Shown piece by piece: positions 23,830 to 31,583 of a stretch of DNA of 32,686 bases (positions within the stretch are counted from its first letter, which is position 1; each line of letters opens with the position of its first letter). The stretch covers positions 1 to 32,686 of the forward strand of contig JACQGL010000187.1 of NCBI GenBank assembly GCA_016199525.1, in the 5' to 3' direction. This DNA is from Armatimonadota bacterium. GTDB lineage: Bacteria; Armatimonadota; SYMT01; JACQGL01. The notes under the pieces were generated by a model that worked only from the letters and a program-made list of their open reading frames with translations, had not been told where the DNA came from and searched no databases. The position numbers were made by a program, and so were the translations under genes.

Positions 23830-25353
23830 ATGCAGAAGCGTCGCCGTGTGGGTGAAGAGTACCAGCTGGCTCCCGGGGAGCAATTGACCGGCCAGCGTAC
23901 CTATCAGGTGATCCGCTGCCTGGGTGGGGGAGCGTTCGCGCTGGCCTACCAGGTGGCCACGGAATCGGGGCAGGTCTACTTCGCCAAAGAGATGCGCGAG
24001 CCGGAGAGACCCGGCGATGCCGAGGAGGCGTTGCGCATCTATCAGCGCGAGTGTGACGTGCTGCGGCGCCTGGGCAACTACGAGCTGATCCCCCAGATGC
24101 ACGATGCCTTCGAGGACTCCGGCTGCCGCTACATCATCCAGGACTACATCGCGGGCGTCGACCTCGATACGCTGCTGCAATCCGGCCAGATCCCCGATCA
24201 GCGCACGGTAACGCGCTGGTGCGTCTGCCTCTGCCACATTCTGGCGTTCTTGCACAGCCGCAGCGTCGTCCATCACGATCTGAAGCCGTCCAATATCCGC
24301 CTGAACGAGGACGGCGATCCCGTGCTGTTCGACTTCGGTGCGGCGCAGTGGTACCGTCGTCGGGACGAGAAGGTAGATACCCTCTACGGGACGGAAGGCT
24401 ACCTGGCCCCTGAGTATGCCGAGCAGTCTGCGGAGGATCTGGCCGCGGGCATGCGGATGGACGTGTTCGCTATGGGCCGCATCCTGGTAGAGTTAATGGC
24501 CGGGAAGCGGCTTAGCCAGGAAGACATCGACCGCCGCACCCAGCAGCTTTATGGTTCTATCCTGCATAGCCAGCGGCTGGACGATCACTTCGTGCGCGCA
24601 GTGTTTCGTTCGGTGGACTACAATCCAGAGCGGCGCTACCCGAACGGGATGGAGATGGAGCAGGACGTGATGGCGAGTGCGCCGCCGATGGGGCGCGTCC
24701 GTCCGCGTGAGCTGGTCCTCTATGACGAGGGACAGCGCGCACCCGAGGCCAGCCTCACCGTGTACAACGTGGGGGGAGGCACGCTGCACGGTTCCGTACA
24801 CGTGGATGCCAGTTGGCTGGATATTCTCCTCGCCTCCACGGAGAGAGCTCGCGAGCAGACGATCCAGCGCAACCGCGCGACGGTGCGGCTGGCGGCCGAG
24901 GCCACGAAGGTGCCCGCCGGCCAACCGGCGCAGGGGAAGATCATTTTCCAGTTCTCGCACCAGGAGCCGGTGATCGTGCCGGTGCGGCTGGAACGCTCCG
25001 CCGAGGCACCGCGTGTTCAGGTGTCGCCCGCCGAGCTGCGGCTGGTGGCAAAACCGGGCGCGTGGGGGCGAGATAGCCTCACGTTTCGCAACCAGGGGGC
25101 AGGCGAGGGGCGGGTCGAGCTGGTGCTCCCTGCCGATCTGCCCGTGAGCGTGGCGCCGGCGGCGTTCACTCTCGCCCACGGGCAGCAGCAGATAGTGACC
25201 GTGTCCGTACACGCCGGCGACTTGAGGGACGCCGATACGGAGCTGGCGCTCGCCTGGCGCGTGAACGAGAACGAGCGGGACCCCATTCCCCTGCGGGTTC
25301 AGGTTCGCAGTCCTGGCCTGCTGGCGGCGGTGAAGCTGCCGTTCCGCCGCTGA
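23830..25353 (+). CDS. Ser/Thr protein kinase with tandem Ig-like C-terminal domains
   Basis: This 507-aa protein has no signal peptide or membrane helix. The kinase domain (about 25-275) shows the glycine loop LGGGAFALAY (31-40), Lys53 in YFAKEM, the C-helix Glu74, HHDLKPSN (148-155) with the catalytic Asp150 and Asn155, LFDFG (Asp168) and LAPEYA (193-195). It should be active. HHD replaces the usual HRD, so it is not an RD-type kinase. Two beta-rich repeats follow (about 283-400 and 405-500): LTVYNVGGGTLHGSVHVDASWLDI and LTFRNQGAGEGRVELVLPADLP. The first resembles Ig-like repeats seen next to chaperones and kinases in filamentous or deep-branching bacteria. It lies between the FHA and VWA genes. 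Confidence 0.9.
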   Translation: MQKRRRVGEEYQLAPGEQLTGQRTYQVIRCLGGGAFALAYQVATESGQVYFAKEMREPERPGDAEEALRIYQRECDVLRRLGNYELIPQMHDAFEDSGCRYIIQDYIAGVDLDTLLQSGQIPDQRTVTRWCVCLCHILAFLHSRSVVHHDLKPSNIRLNEDGDPVLFDFGAAQWYRRRDEKVDTLYGTEGYLAPEYAEQSAEDLAAGMRMDVFAMGRILVELMAGKRLSQEDIDRRTQQLYGSILHSQRLDDHFVRAVFRSVDYNPERRYPNGMEMEQDVMASAPPMGRVRPRELVLYDEGQRAPEASLTVYNVGGGTLHGSVHVDASWLDILLASTERAREQTIQRNRATVRLAAEATKVPAGQPAQGKIIFQFSHQEPVIVPVRLERSAEAPRVQVSPAELRLVAKPGAWGRDSLTFRNQGAGEGRVELVLPADLPVSVAPAAFTLAHGQQQIVTVSVHAGDLRDADTELALAWRVNENERDPIPLRVQVRSPGLLAAVKLPFRR

Positions 25354-25374
25354 AGATTCTGCGCCTAAACCTAG

Positions 25375-26796
25375 ATGGAAGTGCCACTTTCCATCTCTGC
25401 CACGTTAAGCCATACAGCTGCCCTGGCGGGAACGGAGCCGGAGGAGCCGCTCTACGCCCTCATTCGGCTCCAGCCGGCGCCAGCGCCGCAACGGCCACGC
25501 CTGGAATTCGCCTGCCTCCTGGACGCCAGCGCCAGTATGTACCAGTTCCGGCTTGACCCGCAGGAGCGAGAGCGCTGGCGCCGGCTGGCAGAAGAGCGAG
25601 GTGACATCCGGCGCCAGATAGCGGACGGCCGCGAGGCAATCATCTGGACGGGCCGGACGCTCCAGGAGATGCAGCGCCAGATCAGCACGCCGATGCTGAG
25701 CGCTGCGCGGGCGCTGTGGCGCGGTCTGCAAGCGCTGGATCCCAACGATGCGGTGGCGGTGCTCGCGTTCAACGAACGGGTGCGCGTAATCCTGGACGAT
25801 CCAGGCGGGTCCGAACGCACTCCGACGGCGCGCGCCGCCACGGCAAGGGAGGCGCTCGCTCTGCTCGGGCAGCCGCTTTCCCAGGCAGGCCTGGAACAGG
25901 AAACGCGTCTGGAAGAGGCTTTGCGCGCCGTCATCGCCCGCTGGCAGGACGTCTCCCCGCCGCGTACCGCCCGCCGCCTGCTGCTCATTAGCGATGGTGT
26001 GGTGGTCGATCGTGACGCCTGCCTCTCGCTGGTGGAATCGTTCCCGGACTGCGGCATTGTGGTGAGCACAGTGGGCGTAGGGGGGGAATTCGACGAAGAA
26101 CTCCTGATGCGGGTGGCGGATATCACCCGTGGCAACTACACCTATGCCCCCACGGCCCTGGACCTGGAGCGCGCCCTCGCCGAGGAGTTCGCGCAGATGC
26201 TGCGCGTCGTCGCCCGCCAGGTCCGATTTAGCTTCCACCTGTCCGCTCAAGCCTTGCTGCGGAGTTTCCACCAGGTCTCCCCCCAGATCGCCGCCTTCCC
26301 GCTGATGTGGGCGGACGCAGGCGTGCGTGAGTTTCACCTCGGCGAGGTGCGCGCGGAGGAAGCGGTGGAGCTGCTGGCGGAACTCGCTCCTGCCGCCGCG
26401 TCCGAGGGGAACGTGGAGATTGCACGCGTGGTGGCCCGTGGCCAATCCCTGGACGAGAACGAGGCATTCACTGTGGAGCACCCGCTTAGCCTGCTGGCCG
26501 TCACGGATCCGGCACTGGCGCACGCCCGGGACGAGTCGGTGATCGATGCCGTCGCCCGTACCGCCGTCTACCTTGAGGAGCGCCGCGCGCAGGAGGCGCT
26601 GGATCGAGGCCAGGGAGATGCGGCCACCCGCCATTTGCAGGTGGCCACGCGGATGCTGCGCAAGATGGGAGCGGAGACCCTGGCTGCGGACATGGAAGCG
26701 GCGGCGGCGGAGATCCAGGCGGGCACGCGCAGCCTGAGCCGCACCAAGCGCATCAAGGCGGGCACCCGTCGCCTGGGAACCCCAGGGAATGAGTGA
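25375..26796 (+). CDS. VWA-domain protein, cytoplasmic, with helical insertion
   Basis: This 473-aa protein lies 21 nt after the kinase gene. The von Willebrand A domain has an intact MIDAS: DASAS (50-54), LLISDGVVVD (Asp207) and NDAVAVLAFNERV as the central strand. A charged helical insertion of about 40 residues (57-97, ERERWRRLAEERGDIRRQI) sits between the MIDAS strand and the first helix; I do not know it from ordinary VWA domains. The C-terminal part (about 285-400) is beta-rich, followed by helices EERRAQEALDRG and MLRKMGAETLAADMEAAAAEI. There is no signal peptide. It is probably a metal-dependent binding scaffold whose partners include the kinase and FHA protein, judging by gene order only. 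Confidence 0.88.
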   Translation: MEVPLSISATLSHTAALAGTEPEEPLYALIRLQPAPAPQRPRLEFACLLDASASMYQFRLDPQERERWRRLAEERGDIRRQIADGREAIIWTGRTLQEMQRQISTPMLSAARALWRGLQALDPNDAVAVLAFNERVRVILDDPGGSERTPTARAATAREALALLGQPLSQAGLEQETRLEEALRAVIARWQDVSPPRTARRLLLISDGVVVDRDACLSLVESFPDCGIVVSTVGVGGEFDEELLMRVADITRGNYTYAPTALDLERALAEEFAQMLRVVARQVRFSFHLSAQALLRSFHQVSPQIAAFPLMWADAGVREFHLGEVRAEEAVELLAELAPAAASEGNVEIARVVARGQSLDENEAFTVEHPLSLLAVTDPALAHARDESVIDAVARTAVYLEERRAQEALDRGQGDAATRHLQVATRMLRKMGAETLAADMEAAAAEIQAGTRSLSRTKRIKAGTRRLGTPGNE

Positions 26797-26815
26797 GGCG
26801 GGGAGCGCCGGGATG

Positions 26816-26873
26816 TAGCGCAGGCATCCTGCCTGCAAGGACTTCCCTAGCGCAGGCTGGCAGCCTGCGCTAC
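26816..26873. repeat. TAGCGCAGGCTG inverted-repeat element
   Basis: TAGCGCAGGCTG-g-CAGCCTGCGCTA (26848-26872) is a 12-bp inverted repeat, preceded by a related TAGCGCAGGCA-tcc-TGCCTGC unit (26816-26836). Similar AGCCTGCGCTAC elements are dispersed in several bacterial genomes as I recall. It ends 12 nt before the adenosyltransferase ATG, so it would be in that gene's leader or promoter region. Confidence 0.7.
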
Positions 26874-26884
26874 TGGTGAAAGCT

Positions 26885-27454
26885 ATGCGTATCTACACCC
26901 GCACCGGCGACCGTGGTGAAACCGGCTTGTTCGGAGGGCGGCGCGTCCCGAAAGACCACCCCCGCGTGGCTGCCGGTGGGGACGTGGACGAGCTGAACGC
27001 CCACCTGGGCCTGGCATTGAGCCACGAGGCGTTTGGCGACCTGCGGGAGATTCTCATCCGCCTCCAGGAGAACTTGCTCATCCTGGGCGCGGACCTGGCC
27101 ACGCCGCCCGAGGCGGGGGAGCGGGTGGGCCAGAAGCGCGTGCCCCGAGTTACCGCCGACATGGTGGCGTACCTGGAAGACCTCATCGACAGGCAGGAGG
27201 CGAATCTATCCGCGCTGACGCACTTTATCCTGCCAGGCGGCGTGACGGCGGGCGCCTGCCTGCACCTGGCCCGTGCGGCCTGCCGGCGGGCAGAGCGGTC
27301 GGTGGTCACGCTGGCCCACGCGGAGACGGTGAACGAACAGGCCCTGGCCTACCTGAACCGGCTTTCCGACCTCCTCTTCGTGCTGGCGCGGGCCGCCAAC
27401 CAGCACACCGGCCAGGCGGAACGGCCCTGGATTCCGAACCGCGAGGACCCATGA
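26885..27454 (+). CDS. pduO: PduO-type cob(I)alamin adenosyltransferase
   Basis: This enzyme transfers the adenosyl group of ATP to cob(I)alamin to make adenosylcobalamin. The 189-aa sequence opens MRIYTRTGDRGETGLFGGRRV, with KDHPRVAAGGDVDELNA next, the complete ATP-binding signature of the PduO/MMAB family, and ends with the usual helical bundle (LNRLSDLLFVLARAANQH). I chose the ATG at 26885 with GGTGA upstream; the GTG three codons earlier in the ORF track is less likely. The MOSC gene overlaps its stop by 4 nt. No cobalamin riboswitch is visible; instead an inverted-repeat element lies just upstream. Confidence 0.95.
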   Translation: MRIYTRTGDRGETGLFGGRRVPKDHPRVAAGGDVDELNAHLGLALSHEAFGDLREILIRLQENLLILGADLATPPEAGERVGQKRVPRVTADMVAYLEDLIDRQEANLSALTHFILPGGVTAGACLHLARAACRRAERSVVTLAHAETVNEQALAYLNRLSDLLFVLARAANQHTGQAERPWIPNREDP

Positions 27455-27903
27455 GCGATTCCACGGGCGTTATTGAAGCGATCCTTGTCTATCCGACCCC
27501 ACGCTGCGTGCCGGTGCCGCTGGCAGAGGCCACAGCGGTGGCGAATGTCGGCCTGCGTGAAGACCGGAATCGCCCGGCCGAGCGGCAGGTCACGCTCCTC
27601 TCCCGCGAGGACTGGCAGCGAGCCACCGCCGCGCTGGACCGCGAGCTGCCGCCCGAGACCCGCCGCGCTAACCTGGTGGTGGGCGGGATCCCGCTGGCGG
27701 AAACGATCGACCGCCGCCTGTGCCTGGGAGAAGCAGTGGTGCACGTTCGCGGCGAGATGAAGCCGTGCGCGCGCATGGACGAAGCCACCCCCGGCCTGCG
27801 CGCCTGCCTGCAGCCGGATCGCCGCGCGGGGGTGTATAGCGTGGTGGAATCCGGCGGCCGGATCGCCGTGGGGGATGCCGTGCGCGTGCTCTCCGAGGAG
27901 TAA
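27451..27903 (+). CDS. MOSC-domain protein
   Basis: This 150-aa stand-alone MOSC domain (molybdenum cofactor sulfurase C-terminal fold) has the central Cys106 in KPCARMDEATPGL, plus NLVVGGI and the final strand RIAVGDAVRVL. The family binds Mo-pterin or persulfide sulfur. Related small proteins such as YiiM reduce N-hydroxylated compounds. Its ATG overlaps the adenosyltransferase stop (ATGA), so translation is coupled. The link between cobalamin and MOSC chemistry is unexplained. The stop is only 6 nt from the end of the convergent alcohol dehydrogenase gene. Confidence 0.9.
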   Translation: MSDSTGVIEAILVYPTPRCVPVPLAEATAVANVGLREDRNRPAERQVTLLSREDWQRATAALDRELPPETRRANLVVGGIPLAETIDRRLCLGEAVVHVRGEMKPCARMDEATPGLRACLQPDRRAGVYSVVESGGRIAVGDAVRVLSEE

Positions 27904-27909
27904 CTTCGG

Positions 27910-28911
27910 TCACGAGACCCGCAGCACCGCAGCGCCGTTGATCTGGTCCTGCTTCAACCTCTGGAGCGCTTCGTTGGCTGCCTCCAGGGGGAATTCCTGC
28001 GTCCGTGTCCGCAAGGGGACCTCCGCCGCCAGTTGAAGCAGCGCCTGGCCATCGCGCCGCGTGCTGGCGGTAACGCTGCGCAGGTTCCGCTCGTAGTAGA
28101 GATGCCGCTGGTAATCCAAGGCAGGGATGGGCGTCATGTAGATGCCTGCCAGCGCCAGGGTGCCGCCTTTGTCCAGCGCTTCGAGCGCCACCGGAACCAG
28201 TTCGCCGGCGGGCGCAAAGAGGATGGCGCTGCGCAGCCTTTCCGGCGGGCGAGCGTGGGAAGACCCCACCCAGGTGGCTCCCATCTGCCGCGCCAGTTCC
28301 TGGTGTCGCTCTCCCCGGGTGCAAACGTACACCTCGCACCCCCAGTGCCTGGCTATCTGGAGGACGATATGGGCGGCAGCGCCGAAACCGTAGAGCCCGA
28401 TCGGTTCGCCTTTCTGGATGTCGCTGCGGCGTAGCGCCCGGTAGCCGATGATGCCCGCGCACATGAACGGAGCCGCTTCCCGGGACGAGACGCCCGCAGG
28501 AATCGGATAGATGAACGCCTCGGGCGCCACTATATACTCGGCATAGCCACCGTTCACGTCGTAACCGGTGAAACGCGGTGCATCGCAGAGGTTCTCGTCG
28601 TCCCGGCGACAGTAGGGGCAAACAGCGCAGGAGGCGTAGAGCCAGGCCGCGCCCACACGGTCGCCGACCTGGAAGCGGGTCGCCTCGGCGCTCAGGCGTT
28701 CCACCCGGCCAATCACTTCGTGGCCGGGCACCACGTTCTGCCGGTGGGGCGGCAGTTCGCCTTCCACGATGTGCAGGTCGGTCCGGCAAACGCCACATAC
28801 CTCGACGCGAATGAGCACTTCCCCGGGGGCCGGCTCGGGCACGGGCAGGTCCACCAGCTGCAGGGGAGACGTTTCGACCGGCCCGGGCGCCGGCAGGACC
28901 ATCGCCTTCAA
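27910..28911 (-). CDS. Zinc-dependent alcohol dehydrogenase
   Basis: The protein has 333 aa when started at TTG (28911), which AAGGAGG precedes at 8-nt spacing. The ORF track runs much further upstream, and an ATG six codons earlier has no ribosome site. The product reads MKAMVLPAPGPVETSPLQL. Catalytic zinc ligands are in CGVCRTDLH and PGHEVIG. The structural zinc loop is CAVCPYCRRDDENLC, and the nucleotide fold has GLYGFGAAAHIVLQIARHWG. GYDVNGGYAEYIV matches the AdhP/zinc-binding ADH subgroup. Substrates are likely short or medium-chain alcohols and aldehydes. An HD-domain-like remnant ORF ends inside its ribosome-site region. Confidence 0.93.
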   Translation of the reverse strand: MKAMVLPAPGPVETSPLQLVDLPVPEPAPGEVLIRVEVCGVCRTDLHIVEGELPPHRQNVVPGHEVIGRVERLSAEATRFQVGDRVGAAWLYASCAVCPYCRRDDENLCDAPRFTGYDVNGGYAEYIVAPEAFIYPIPAGVSSREAAPFMCAGIIGYRALRRSDIQKGEPIGLYGFGAAAHIVLQIARHWGCEVYVCTRGERHQELARQMGATWVGSSHARPPERLRSAILFAPAGELVPVALEALDKGGTLALAGIYMTPIPALDYQRHLYYERNLRSVTASTRRDGQALLQLAAEVPLRTRTQEFPLEAANEALQRLKQDQINGAAVLRVS

Positions 28912-28915
28912 TGGA

Positions 28916-29065
28916 TCACCCTCCTTCATCGCGGCGCACCGACCGAGAGGAAGCCGGTGGGCCCATGGAATCCCGCTTCTGCCCTGCGTGCAGGCGGGCG
29001 ACGTAATCCAGGGCCTCCCGAAGTCGGTGCGTGAGCAGTGCCGATTGAGAGCCGCTGCATTCCAT
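28916..29065 (-). pseudogene. Remnant of an HD-domain (phosphohydrolase-type) gene, 49 codons
   Basis: The ATG at 29065 follows AGGGGAAG and opens a 49-codon ORF ending at TGA 28916. Residues LLTHRLREALDYVARLHAGQKRDS resemble the opening of bacterial HD-family proteins (ALVYAAELHAGQ-RKGTGIPYISHLL as I recall it). The similarity stops where IPY..H with the metal His should begin; the remaining residues (MGPPASSRSVRRDEGG) are unlike it. I infer a 3'-truncated gene whose tail was replaced by the alcohol dehydrogenase, with the stop falling inside the latter's ribosome site. It could also be a chance ORF or a small coupled leader peptide. Confidence 0.4.
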
Positions 29066-29250
29066 TGGACATTCTTCCCCTGACAGCACACGGGAGGTAG
29101 GGCCGGACTTGGCCCCGGTGGAAGTAGCACAAAGGAACAAGAGGTGGACGGGCGCACGAGGCCAGGCCGCCGGATCGCTCCCTCGCCAGAAGGCCAGCCG
29201 GCGACCCGGGCCTCTACTGAACAAGGTTTATCATACTTCAGGTGCCCTCC
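29066..29250. other. Intergenic region between the HD remnant and yggS, divergent
   Basis: Upstream frames on the minus strand are extensions of the alcohol dehydrogenase ORF without features. TATCAT near 29230 is a possible -10 for yggS, 20 nt before its ATG, with no -35 seen. If the remnant is not a gene, this non-coding stretch is 339 nt long. Confidence 0.35.
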
Positions 29251-29937
29251 ATGAGCCCGATTGCCGAGAATGTAGAACGAGTCCGAAAGCGTATCGCCGC
29301 GGCCGCCCGGCGCGCGGGTCGCAAGCCGGAGGCCATCCGTCTGGTTGCCGCTACCAAAGGCGTGGAGGCGGAGCGGGTGCGGCTCGTCGTGGCGGCGGGA
29401 GCCCACGAGATCGGCGAGAACTACGTGCAGGAGGCAGCGGCGAAGTTTGCCGCCCTGGCCGACCTATCCACTACTCGCCACCTGATCGGCCACCTCCAGC
29501 GGAACAAGGCAGGTCGCGCGGCCGAGCTGTTCGACTGTGTGCAGTCGGTGGATAGCGAGCCACTGGCTCATGCGCTGGGCCGTCGTGCGGTGGCGCTGGG
29601 GCGCACAGTGGAGGCGCTGCTGGAGGTCAATATCGCGGGCGAGGCGTCGAAGTGGGGCGTGGCGCCAGAAGAGGCCCCCAGACTGGCCGAGGCGGTGGCG
29701 TCGATCCCCGGATTGAGCCTGGTGGGCCTGATGGGTATGGGTCCCCTGGGCGCCGACGAAGCGGCGGTGCGCGCCTGCTTTCGACAGCTCGCCGGACTCT
29801 TCGAGCGCCTGCCGCTCCCGCAGCGGCGTGTGCTCTCCATGGGAATGAGCGGCGACTTTGAGATCGCCATTGAAGAAGGCAGCACGATGGTGCGGATCGG
29901 GACCGCCCTATTCGGCCAGAGGAGGGTTACCGGATGA
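29251..29937 (+). CDS. yggS: PLP homeostasis protein, YggS/YlmE family
   Basis: This 228-aa, single-domain PLP-binding TIM barrel carries the cofactor on Lys36 (LVAATKGV). Other family segments are GENYVQEAAAKF, HLIGHLQRNK, LLEVNIAGEASKWGV, GLMGMGPLG, SMGMSGDFEIAIEEGSTMVRIGTALFG. The protein buffers PLP and affects amino-acid balance, with no established enzyme reaction. The ATG at 29251 with AGGTG upstream is preferred over the GTG three codons earlier. It overlaps sepF by 4 nt (ATGA), the same order as in the division-associated ylm cluster of Gram-positives and cyanobacteria. Confidence 0.96.
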   Translation: MSPIAENVERVRKRIAAAARRAGRKPEAIRLVAATKGVEAERVRLVVAAGAHEIGENYVQEAAAKFAALADLSTTRHLIGHLQRNKAGRAAELFDCVQSVDSEPLAHALGRRAVALGRTVEALLEVNIAGEASKWGVAPEEAPRLAEAVASIPGLSLVGLMGMGPLGADEAAVRACFRQLAGLFERLPLPQRRVLSMGMSGDFEIAIEEGSTMVRIGTALFGQRRVTG

Positions 29938-30422
29938 GCAAGAGGGTCTCCGCCGACGACTATGAAGAGCAGGACGGCTGGATTGCCCGCCTGCGCGACC
30001 GCTGGTTCGGCGAGCACGAAGAGGATGAAGAATCGGAGGAGTTCGGAGCTAACGGGCAGGGATCCGTCGCCAGCCGGAACCGGCGGGGTGCCGGCAGCGC
30101 GCCGCTGCTGCAAGTGCACTCCCACCGCGGCAGCCAGATTACCAAGCGCGTGCCGCACTCCCTGGCGGACGCCCAGAGGGCAGCGGAGGATCTGAAGGAC
30201 CGGCGCCCCGTGATCGTCAACCTGGAGAGCACGGACGACGAGCTGGCGCGTCGGGTCATCGACTTCATCAGCGGCGTTACCTACGCCCTAAACGGCTTCT
30301 ACGAGAAGGTCGGGGATAAGGTGTTCCTATTCACCCCGGCGAATATCATCATCGCTGATGAGGACGAAATCGAGCCGGGGGGCAAGGGCCCCTTCCTGGA
30401 AGAGCAGCGGCACGCGCAGTAA
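29934..30422 (+). CDS. sepF: Cell division protein SepF
   Basis: SepF anchors FtsZ to the membrane in bacteria lacking FtsA or alongside it. This 162-aa form begins MSKRVSADDYEEQDGWIARLRDRWF, an amphipathic membrane-binding start that here is preceded by charged residues. A disordered acidic linker follows, then the SepF core (about 75-150): HSLADAQRAAEDLKDRRPVIVNLE, DELARRVIDFISGVTYALNG and KVFLFTPANIII. The length and core match the family. Its presence argues against Proteobacteria. Coupled to yggS upstream and followed by proC after 153 nt. Confidence 0.96.
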   Translation: MSKRVSADDYEEQDGWIARLRDRWFGEHEEDEESEEFGANGQGSVASRNRRGAGSAPLLQVHSHRGSQITKRVPHSLADAQRAAEDLKDRRPVIVNLESTDDELARRVIDFISGVTYALNGFYEKVGDKVFLFTPANIIIADEDEIEPGGKGPFLEEQRHAQ

Positions 30423-30484
30423 GAGGTAGGGCGGTCCTGCAGGCACCCTCAGAAACAGGGGACAGATCTCGCGCCTGGCAATCA

Positions 30485-30505
30485 GGAGGCTGTCCTCCGT
30501 TTCTT
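30485..30505 (+). terminator. Weak terminator candidate after sepF
   Basis: GGAGG-CTGT-CCTCC followed by GTTTCTT gives a short stem with a partial T-run, 62 nt past the sepF stop. It may partly separate proC from sepF, or may be chance. Confidence 0.3.
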
Positions 30506-30575
30506 AGCGCGTGCCGTTCTGCCTGCCACGCCCTCCCCTGCCCCTCCCGGCATCTTTCCCCGGCTGGGAGGGACC

Positions 30576-31397
30576 ATGCCGATCTCGGAACAGATAGCCT
30601 TTGTGGGCGGCGGCAAGATGGCGGAAGCTATCCTGCGCGCCCTGTTGGCCAGTCCCGATCTCATCGGGACGCCGTGCCAGATCACCGTTTGCGAGCCGGT
30701 TGCCACGCGGCGGCAGGCGCTGGCCGCTCTGGGAGTTACTACCACCCCCGATAACCGCGCCGCCCTCGCCGCGGACGTGCTGCTCCTCTGCGTGCAACCG
30801 GGCGTTATGCCTGACATGCTGGGCGAGATCGGAGGGCATCTCGGCGCCCGCCATCTTCTCGTTTCCATTGCCGCCGGCGTGCCGCTGGCGCGCATCCGCG
30901 CCCTCATCCACCCGGAGGCGCGCCTGGTGCGCGTGATGCCGAACCTCCTGCTTACGGTGCGCGCGGGCGCGGCGGCCATCGCGCGCGGCCCGAACGCGAG
31001 CGATGCTGATATCGCCCTCGTGCGCGCGATCTTCGAGGCGGGCGGGCGCGTCGTTGAGCTGCCGGAGAGCGCCCTGGACGCGGTAACGGGGCTCAGTGGC
31101 AGCGGGCCCGCATTCATCTTCGTCCTCATCGAGGCGCTCGCGGACGGGGGCGTGAAGGTCGGTCTGCCGCGGGATGTCGCCCTGCTGCTGGCGGCGCAGA
31201 CGGTCCTGGGATCTGCGCAGCTCCTCCTGGAAACCGGGGAGCACCCCGCCGTGTGGAAGGACCGCGTGGCCACGCCCGGCGGCACCACCATCGCCGGGCT
31301 GGCGGAGCTGGAAGCGGGCGGCCTGCGGAGCGCCCTGATACGGGCCGTCGAAGCCGCCACGCTTCGAGCCAGGGATCTCTCCCAGGGCAGTCGGTGA
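30576..31397 (+). CDS. proC: Pyrroline-5-carboxylate reductase
   Basis: ProC performs the last step of proline synthesis, reducing pyrroline-5-carboxylate with NAD(P)H. The 273-aa protein starts at an ATG after GGGAGGGACC. The Rossmann motif IAFVGGGKMAEAILRALL is followed by VLLLCVQPGVM, the middle segment RVMPNLLLTVRAGAAAI and the family signature in the dimer domain, ALDAVTGLSGSGPAFIFVLIEALADGGVKVGLPRDVA and TPGGTTIAGLAELE. All hallmarks are intact. It is third in the yggS-sepF-proC order, an arrangement also known from cyanobacteria, where proC often lies with sepF. Confidence 0.97.
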   Translation: MPISEQIAFVGGGKMAEAILRALLASPDLIGTPCQITVCEPVATRRQALAALGVTTTPDNRAALAADVLLLCVQPGVMPDMLGEIGGHLGARHLLVSIAAGVPLARIRALIHPEARLVRVMPNLLLTVRAGAAAIARGPNASDADIALVRAIFEAGGRVVELPESALDAVTGLSGSGPAFIFVLIEALADGGVKVGLPRDVALLLAAQTVLGSAQLLLETGEHPAVWKDRVATPGGTTIAGLAELEAGGLRSALIRAVEAATLRARDLSQGSR

Positions 31398-31583
31398 TCG
31401 GGGCCGAGCAGGGAATCGGCGCAGCCCTGGGGATACGACGGGTAGGACGCTTCAATATCGCCACGACGGCTCAACCCGATCCGCTTCCCGAGGGTTCAGA
31501 CTCTCCCAAGGCGCTCGAACGCACCCCCTGCCGCTATCAAACCGGATCGTCTGCCGCCTATCCTCCCGCGGGCGCTGCCTTAT

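Noticed and set aside
25405-26838. 477-aa minus-strand ORF opposite the VWA gene
   Set aside because: The sense frame has clear VWA motifs and in-frame codon bias; the antisense frame has none.
28916-29250. T-box leader upstream of the dehydrogenase
   Set aside because: No T-box sequence or specifier-loop arrangement is recognisable.
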